From: a virus
Strand: one strand, 5' to 3'
IMG/VR virus record: IMGVR_UViG_3300037493_004281
Span: 1 to 36,140 of that record
DNA length: 36,140 bases
Position 1 is the stretch's first letter. Each line of letters starts with the position of its first letter. The notes under the pieces are model-generated. The model made no database searches. It was not told the DNA's origin and saw only the letters and a list, made by a program, of their open reading frames with translations. The translations under genes and the position numbers were made by a program. Positions 33,296-36,140 of this stretch are shown here, in pieces.

Positions 33296-33676
33296 TTAAT
33301 CATTTATTGTCTGATACCTAAAACATATTTCCGGATAAACTATAATAAGATAATCTATCTTATCTACAACGGCCATTATAACATTACAAGGTCTTTCTTG
33401 TTCATCCAATGCTTCCCATATTACTTCATCATCTTCTTCTGATATTATATCATAAGTAATATAATAAGAATCTGCTTTATCCTTAACTTTAATTAGATTA
33501 TTTTTAATCTTAATAGCAATATTGCAGTTTGTTGGTTCTTCCCATACCCAATTATCTTTTGATATTGACCATGTACCAATTTGTGCTGTATATGCATGCA
33601 TGTAAAATTGAGCACTGCATACTATACTAGATACTGTACATACTATAGCAAGTATTAAATTTTTAATTATTTTCAT
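33296..33676 (-). CDS. Secreted protein with Bacteroidota-type signal peptide, 126 aa
   Basis: The best start is the ATG at 33676, which places a signal peptide directly at the N-terminus (MKIIKNLILAIVCTVSSIVCSAQ); an in-frame ATG further up would bury it. Cleavage after SA, before Q, gives the SA-Q junction frequent in Bacteroidota secreted proteins. The mature part is beta-rich and acidic, with few cysteines and no recognised domain. It overlaps the HNH endonuclease gene by 14 bases. A phage protein sent to the periplasm could alter the envelope or block superinfection; this is inference. Confidence 0.7.
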   Translation of the reverse strand: MKIIKNLILAIVCTVSSIVCSAQFYMHAYTAQIGTWSISKDNWVWEEPTNCNIAIKIKNNLIKVKDKADSYYITYDIISEEDDEVIWEALDEQERPCNVIMAVVDKIDYLIIVYPEICFRYQTIND

Positions 33677-34058
33677 CATTATCTTTTTTAAGTTCTCTAG
33701 CTTCATTAGCATTACGTTGCATTAACTCTCCTCTACTAATAGCTTCTAAGTTACTTGGGTGGTCATTTCTTTTATTACCATCTATATGATATATAACATG
33801 ACCTGCAGGAATTGGGCCATAAGCTTCTTTATAAATCATTCTTGGTTTTCTAACTCTTTCATTAGTTCCTGTCCATACATGAGTACAATCTTTACTCATA
33901 ACTTGTTCACCACCATTCCATGAAGGATGATTTTCACCAGTATGATCCTCACCTGATTTAAATTCAGAATCTGGAGATAAGTGTATACCTTTTTTGTTTT
34001 TGTTCCAAGGATTTAATCCTCTAAGAAATTGTCCTAAACTGTTTCTTTCTTTAGACAT
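33663..34058 (-). CDS. HNH endonuclease (HNH_3 type)
   Basis: A 131-aa protein. The C-terminal nuclease core is GPIPAGHVIYHIDGNKRNDHP (81-101), with the HNH-type His91, Asp93 and Asn95, then N98 and N103 in SNLEAISR. The N-terminal half (SLGQFLRGLNPWNKNKKG ... SGEDHTGENHPSWNGG) is rich in Gly, Trp and Asn, like the short DNA-binding repeats that flank homing HNH enzymes. Probably a homing endonuclease inserted in the accessory region. Its start overlaps the 66-aa gene by 8 bases, and its end overlaps the secreted protein gene. Confidence 0.9.
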   Translation of the reverse strand: MSKERNSLGQFLRGLNPWNKNKKGIHLSPDSEFKSGEDHTGENHPSWNGGEQVMSKDCTHVWTGTNERVRKPRMIYKEAYGPIPAGHVIYHIDGNKRNDHPSNLEAISRGELMQRNANEARELKKDNDENN

Positions 34059-34251
34059 TTTTTATAAGTTTATTAGTTAATATTATACTTCCTATTGGCA
34101 CATCAAATTTAGTAGCTTGTTCTTGAGATAAAATCAATGTTCCTATAATATCTCCACCTTTTGCTAAAGCTTCTAATGCAGCTTTATCCATATCATCTTC
34201 ATGAGATAATATTACTTTTAATTCTCCGTTTTTTCTAATTTCTCCTTTCAT
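34051..34251 (-). CDS. Small hypothetical protein, 66 aa
   Basis: MKGEIRKNGELKVILSHEDDMDKAALEALAKGGDI... is a compact alpha/beta sequence with no signal peptide or membrane segment. The leader before its ATG (TAAAATAAATAGTTATG) is a close variant of the repeated leader of this region. It overlaps the HNH gene by 8 bases. No known function. Confidence 0.7.
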   Translation of the reverse strand: MKGEIRKNGELKVILSHEDDMDKAALEALAKGGDIIGTLILSQEQATKFDVPIGSIILTNKLIKNV

Positions 34252-34257
34252 AACTAT

Positions 34258-34344
34258 TTATTTTAATTTTACTATAGGTACACAATCTTCTGGACCAGTA
34301 CAACTACCATCACATACACAGATATATACATCTCTTTTATTCAT
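34258..34344 (-). CDS. Cys-rich mini-protein, 28 aa
   Basis: An open frame MNKRDVYICVCDGSCTGPED followed by CVPIVKLK, with four cysteines at 9, 11, 15 and 21 that could bind a metal or pair as disulfides. It is preceded by the repeated leader AAAAAGAAATAGTTATG, which is the main reason to believe it is translated. Its stop falls 6 bases before the start of the 66-aa gene. At 28 codons the evidence is limited. Confidence 0.5.
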   Translation of the reverse strand: MNKRDVYICVCDGSCTGPEDCVPIVKLK

Positions 34345-34359
34345 AACTATTTCTTTTTA

Positions 34360-34494
34360 TTAATCAATTCCACAAATCTTTTCTACTCCATCAAATACCT
34401 CATTTAATCCCTTAGCGTCCCATTTAATAATCATAATTGGAGATAATAATAAACTAATTATAATCATTAATACTACAAATACTACATATTTCAT
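34360..34494 (-). CDS. Small single-pass membrane protein, 44 aa
   Basis: MKYVVFVVLMIIISLLLSPI and then MIIKWDAKGLNEVFDG...CGID. It has one strong N-terminal hydrophobic segment (residues 3-23) and a short polar tail, so it is either an anchored peptide or an uncleaved signal sequence. The identical repeated leader (AAAAAGAAATAGTTATG) precedes the ATG. It lies between the lipoprotein gene and the Cys-rich mini-gene in one direction of reading, with short spacers. The function is unknown. Confidence 0.6.
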   Translation of the reverse strand: MKYVVFVVLMIIISLLLSPIMIIKWDAKGLNEVFDGVEKICGID

Positions 34495-34515
34495 AACTAT
34501 TTCTTTTTAATTTTA

Positions 34516-34749
34516 TTACCAACTTGTGGTATTAGTAATACAATAGTTAGTTCCTACATAAGCACTCATCCAATCATCAGGAGTCAATACCCATGTTTTA
34601 ATGTTTCCACTACAGTCATTTTTAATATCAACTGAATAATCAGCAGCATTATCTGACATAATTGCACCACAATTACATGGTGTTACTTCTTCTTTCTTAC
34701 AAGACATTGCTAATAAAGCAACTGCCATAATCATCATTACTTTTTTCAT
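34516..34749 (-). CDS. Surface lipoprotein with Bacteroidota export-type signal, 77 aa
   Basis: The start at 34749 gives MKKVMMIMAVALLAMSCKKEE: a lipoprotein signal peptide with the acylated Cys at 17, followed at once by KKEE. A Lys plus acidic pair just after the Cys is the lipoprotein export signal that sends Bacteroidota lipoproteins to the cell surface. The mature part is Cys- and Asn-rich (CNCGAIMS ... NDCSGN ... NYCITNTTSW), suggesting a small disulfide-bonded domain. It begins one base after the stop of the lectin-like gene. Phage lipoproteins often block receptors against superinfection; that role here is inferred. Confidence 0.75.
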   Translation of the reverse strand: MKKVMMIMAVALLAMSCKKEEVTPCNCGAIMSDNAADYSVDIKNDCSGNIKTWVLTPDDWMSAYVGTNYCITNTTSW

Positions 34750-34750
34750 C

Positions 34751-35149
34751 TTATTTCTTTTTAATTGTTTTAACAGCGCGAACATAGTATGCGTTGAACT
34801 TATGGTAGTAGTCCTGGGTACCAAGGTAGAAATCCTGGGACCACGCGTTGGAGTTACCGTTCTCCGTAGAACTCCAATAGTAGGTATAAGCAAAACCGCC
34901 AACCACATCTTTATTTTCATATATTAACAGTAACTCTACCTTAGTAGGTAATCTCCAACCTTTACCTAATGAAGCACAAGCTTTCTTTGCCTCTTCCCAA
35001 GTCATTTTTCCTAACTCTGTAGGATGTACTAAAAAGCCAAGTGTTCCACATATAGCAACAGGTTCTTTTTTTTCTTCTACTTTCATTAAATCAGCTTTTA
35101 ATAAAGCTAACTCATCTTCCAGTACTTTAATTCTTTCTAATTCTTTCAT
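34751..35149 (-). CDS. DUF1566/Lcl-type C-type-lectin-like protein with variable-region-like 3' end
   Basis: A 132-aa protein: an N-terminal coiled coil (residues 1-28, heptad-like Leu/Glu/Lys), then a DUF1566-type fold. Diagnostic pieces are MTWEEAKKACASLGKGWRLP (49-68), ELLLIYEN, YYWSSTE, AWSQDF and YYVRAVK. DUF1566 proteins include known targets of diversity-generating retroelements. The 3' part of the gene (34775-34908) is far GC-richer than the surroundings and dense in AAC and TAC codons, as in a variable region. No reverse transcriptase or template repeat is visible in the window. The repeated leader precedes the ATG, and the lipoprotein gene follows one base later. Confidence 0.85.
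   Translation of the reverse strand: MKELERIKVLEDELALLKADLMKVEEKKEPVAICGTLGFLVHPTELGKMTWEEAKKACASLGKGWRLPTKVELLLIYENKDVVGGFAYTYYWSSTENGNSNAWSQDFYLGTQDYYHKFNAYYVRAVKTIKKK
34775..34908 (-). other. Putative DGR variable region, or compositionally foreign segment, in the lectin-like gene
   Basis: By hand count, 31 of 60 bases in 34801-34860 are G or C, whereas flanking DNA is roughly 30 percent. The codons run GTT GGC GGT ... AAC GGT AAC TCC AAC GCG ... TTC AAC GCA TAC TAT GTT CGC GCT GTT, with clusters of Asn, Tyr, Ser and Asp at surface-loop positions of the fold. The GC-rich end CGC GCT GTT could be the initiation site of mutagenic homing. A partner template is not in view. Confidence 0.5.
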
Positions 35150-35151
35150 AA

Positions 35152-35451
35152 CTATTTCTTTTTAAATTGTTCAAACCATTCTGGTATATCAGCTAATACA
35201 AAATCAGAATACTCAATTAAAGTTGCTTCTATTATTTGTTTAACTTCTTCCTCACTATACATCCTTTCTTGTTGCCATTTAGCACCTTCAATAAAAGCAT
35301 CTTCATTGTAAGGTTGTTTAACCCAATATCTTTCAGCCGCTTCTTCTAATGTTTCTTTTTCATCAGGATATTTTTCATCCCAACACAGCTCACAAATCCC
35401 ACTTAGGGCTTCTTTATAAGCTCTTTTGCATTCACATATTTCTTTTTCCAT
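35152..35451 (-). CDS. Small phage accessory protein with CxC/CxxC motif, 99 aa
   Basis: The start at 35451 is chosen because the regional leader (AAATAAATAGTATG) precedes it; an in-frame ATG further up would overlap the 44-aa gene. The N-terminal part CEC...CELC (Cys 6, 8, 20, 23) may bind zinc. The following LEEAAERYW ... DAFIEGAKWQQERMYSEEEV is a module met in many small Bacteroidota phage and prophage proteins, of unknown function. It ends EWFEQFKKK, just before the lectin-like gene; its stop is inside that gene's leader. Confidence 0.75.
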   Translation of the reverse strand: MEKEICECKRAYKEALSGICELCWDEKYPDEKETLEEAAERYWVKQPYNEDAFIEGAKWQQERMYSEEEVKQIIEATLIEYSDFVLADIPEWFEQFKKK

Positions 35452-35452
35452 A

Positions 35453-35587
35453 CTATTTATTTTTCCATTTTTTCCATATCTCAAAGTCCTTGAGTTTTTC
35501 AAGGTCTTTCATTATTTCTATCTGAATTTTTTTTGCTATAGCCCACATGATAAACATGCCTGTAAATAATCCTAATGCAAATTCCAT
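35453..35587 (-). CDS. Small membrane protein, 44 aa
   Basis: MEFALGLFTGMFIMWAIAKK is one hydrophobic N-terminal helix, followed by a charged helical tail (IQIEIMKDLEKLKDFEIWKK). It is likely an inner-membrane protein with a cytoplasmic coil. Its stop TAG lies one base before the start codon of the 99-aa gene, and a leader variant (AAGTAGTATG) precedes its ATG, which supports translation. The function is unknown; small phage membrane proteins of this form range from holin-like to exclusion factors. Confidence 0.6.
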   Translation of the reverse strand: MEFALGLFTGMFIMWAIAKKIQIEIMKDLEKLKDFEIWKKWKNK

Positions 35588-35588
35588 A

Positions 35589-35834
35589 CTACTTAATTTT
35601 ATCTAAGGGATAACTATTTAATATTGAATCTTTCAGAAATGTTGGGTCATCAGATACATGAGTTTCATCATATTCATATCTTTCACTAGCTTCTTTCAAT
35701 GCTTCTTCTACATGAAGTTTAGCAAATTCAATCATTGCAGTCTCTATACTACCTAAACAAATTGAATCAGTGTCTAGGTGTAAATGATAATAATCTGTTT
35801 CAATTAGTTCTTTTGCTGTTGATATTTTTTCCAT
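35589..35834 (-). CDS. Small phage accessory protein, 81 aa
   Basis: MEKISTAKELIETDYY ... ETAMIEFAKLHVEEALKEASE: the segment AMIEFAKLHVEEALKEAS (about 33-50) is a helical module found in many short proteins of Bacteroidota phages and prophages, with no known function. The C-terminal part (DPTFLKDSILNSYPLDKIK) resembles the conserved end of the same family. It ends one base before the 44-aa membrane protein gene. Confidence 0.75.
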   Translation of the reverse strand: MEKISTAKELIETDYYHLHLDTDSICLGSIETAMIEFAKLHVEEALKEASERYEYDETHVSDDPTFLKDSILNSYPLDKIK

Positions 35835-35846
35835 ACTACTTACGTT

Positions 35847-36026
35847 TTAATCAGTTTTGTTTTCATCTTGTGAAATTTTATTTAGTTCTTTGTTAATACC
35901 TGATGCTGTTATAACTGCAACAATAATATTTGATATCCATACAGGAAAAGGATTATGATATAACCATATACCAAATCCTATAGAAATTGCTAAGTATATT
36001 AATTTCTTAATTAGTTTTGTTCTCAT
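35847..36026 (-). CDS. Small two-helix membrane protein, 59 aa
   Basis: A frame beginning MRTKLIKKLIYLAISIGFGI with hydrophobic stretches at about 9-23 and 29-44 and a polar, charged tail ending SQDENKTD. The basic N-terminus and acidic C-terminus suggest a two-pass inner-membrane protein with both ends inside. The size and shape are compatible with a small holin, but equally with other phage membrane peptides. A leader variant (AGAATAAGATG) precedes the ATG. Confidence 0.6.
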   Translation of the reverse strand: MRTKLIKKLIYLAISIGFGIWLYHNPFPVWISNIIVAVITASGINKELNKISQDENKTD

Positions 36027-36038
36027 CTTATTCTGATT

Positions 36039-36140
36039 TTATCCACATTGATATTGTTCTCCATTTTGTGCAATAGCATCTAATACTCTAAATAAAGGAA
36101 CCAATACAGTACCATTGGTATAGACTTCTTCTTTATCTTT
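36039..36140 (-). CDS. C-terminal end of a hypothetical protein, cut by the window edge
   Basis: Only the last 33 codons are visible: KDKEEVYTNGTVLVPLFRVL and then DAIAQNGEQYQCG before the TAA at 36041-36039. The frame is open to the last base of the window. It ends 12 bases before the 59-aa gene start, in the same direction. Too little is present to name it. Confidence 0.5.
   Translation of the reverse strand, partial: KDKEEVYTNGTVLVPLFRVLDAIAQNGEQYQCG

Larger units (their letters stand above)
34249..36041 (-). promoter_or_regulatory. Recurrent gene leader, (A)AAAAGAAATAGTTATG and variants
   Basis: Just before the start codons at 34344, 34494 and 35149 the minus strand reads AAAAAGAAATAGTTATG without change. 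Close variants precede 34251 (AAATAAATAGTTATG), 34749 (AAAAAGAAATAAGATG), 35451 (AAATAAATAGTATG), 35587 and 35834 (AAGTAGTATG) and 36026 (AGAATAAGATG). No Shine-Dalgarno site is present. The A-rich leader probably sets translation starts in a Bacteroidota host. In two cases it also encodes the KKK-stop end of the preceding gene. Confidence 0.7.

Noticed and set aside
33149-33442. Rightward 97-codon frame with hydrophobic residues
   Set aside because: It is antisense to two well-formed leftward genes; the Tyr/Ile/Leu-rich product is typical of reading AT-rich DNA in the wrong frame.
34750-34920. Upstream extension of the lipoprotein frame to an ATG at 34920
   Set aside because: This part runs through the lectin-like coding sequence in another frame, gives a low-quality sequence, and would bury the lipoprotein signal peptide. 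The start at 34749 has the regional leader and an N-terminal signal.
34751-35149. Complete diversity-generating retroelement in this window
   Set aside because: Only a target-like gene is present; no reverse transcriptase motif and no second copy of the variable segment could be found between 1 and 36140.
35452-35502. Longer N-terminus for the 99-aa accessory protein
   Set aside because: It overlaps the 44-aa membrane protein gene, and the regional leader sits at the ATG at 35451.
1-36140. CRISPR array, tRNA or rRNA genes, insertion sequence, integrase or attachment site
   Set aside because: No regularly spaced repeats, cloverleaf with CCA end, transposase or recombinase motifs, or flanking inverted repeats were seen. 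A faint tRNA could be missed by eye.
1-36140. Stop-codon reassignment, known in some crAss-like phages
   Set aside because: TAG is used as an ordinary stop (for example at 35453 and 35152) and TGA closes the 196-aa gene; no gene needs read-through of an internal stop.

Overview
The window looks like part of a crAss-like phage genome (order Crassvirales), with a host in the phylum Bacteroidota. The phage assignment rests on three things. One is a giant multidomain protein carrying the DFDGD catalytic motif of the single-chain virion RNA polymerase family. A second is the large virion-type protein directly downstream of it. The third is a long opposite-strand block of replication and recombination genes: family B DNA polymerase, DnaB helicase, TOPRIM primase, uracil-DNA glycosylase, Sak4-like ATPase, an SSB-like protein and a RecE-like nuclease. 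The host assignment rests on very AT-rich DNA, A-rich leaders without Shine-Dalgarno sites, a signal peptide ending in SAQ, and a lipoprotein with a CKKEE start, which resembles the Bacteroidota surface-export signal. This is inferred from sequence features only; no database search was run.

Layout. Bases 1-16250 (+ strand) hold two very large overlapping genes. The first is open at the left window edge. It encodes a zincin-like domain, the RNA polymerase core, and a C-terminal array of small enzyme-like modules (DUF4326-like, P-loop, a VGNHG domain, SLOG/YpsA-like, possibly ADP-ribosyltransferase-like, second zincin). Several of these are separated by a repeated TQSST linker. The second encodes a probable virion or ejected partner protein. 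The two strands converge at a hairpin terminator near 16270.

From 16333 to about 32311 (- strand, transcribed right to left) lies the replication module. Hairpins near 27800, 23040, 19778 and 16271 divide it into units: UDG to SSB; primase to the MoxR-type ATPase; a 394-aa protein plus RecE-like nuclease; and DNA polymerase plus a 463-aa protein. Three of the four hairpins share a TGTAAT loop, and three carry G-U pairs that fold well only in the minus-strand RNA. One short gene (32331-32645) runs on the + strand inside this block.

From 32632 to the right edge lies an accessory region of small - strand genes: HNH endonuclease, a secreted protein, a surface lipoprotein, several tiny membrane or Cys-rich proteins, and a DUF1566-type C-type-lectin-like protein. 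Many share a near-identical leader just before the start codon. The 3' end of the lectin-like gene is unusually GC-rich and Asn/Tyr-rich, like the variable region of a diversity-generating retroelement target.

Most worth pursuing: the linker-separated effector array on the ejected RNA polymerase, the MoxR ATPase/VWA-metallopeptidase module with two partner proteins that share a motif, the DGR-like variable gene beside a surface lipoprotein, and the common-loop hairpins.
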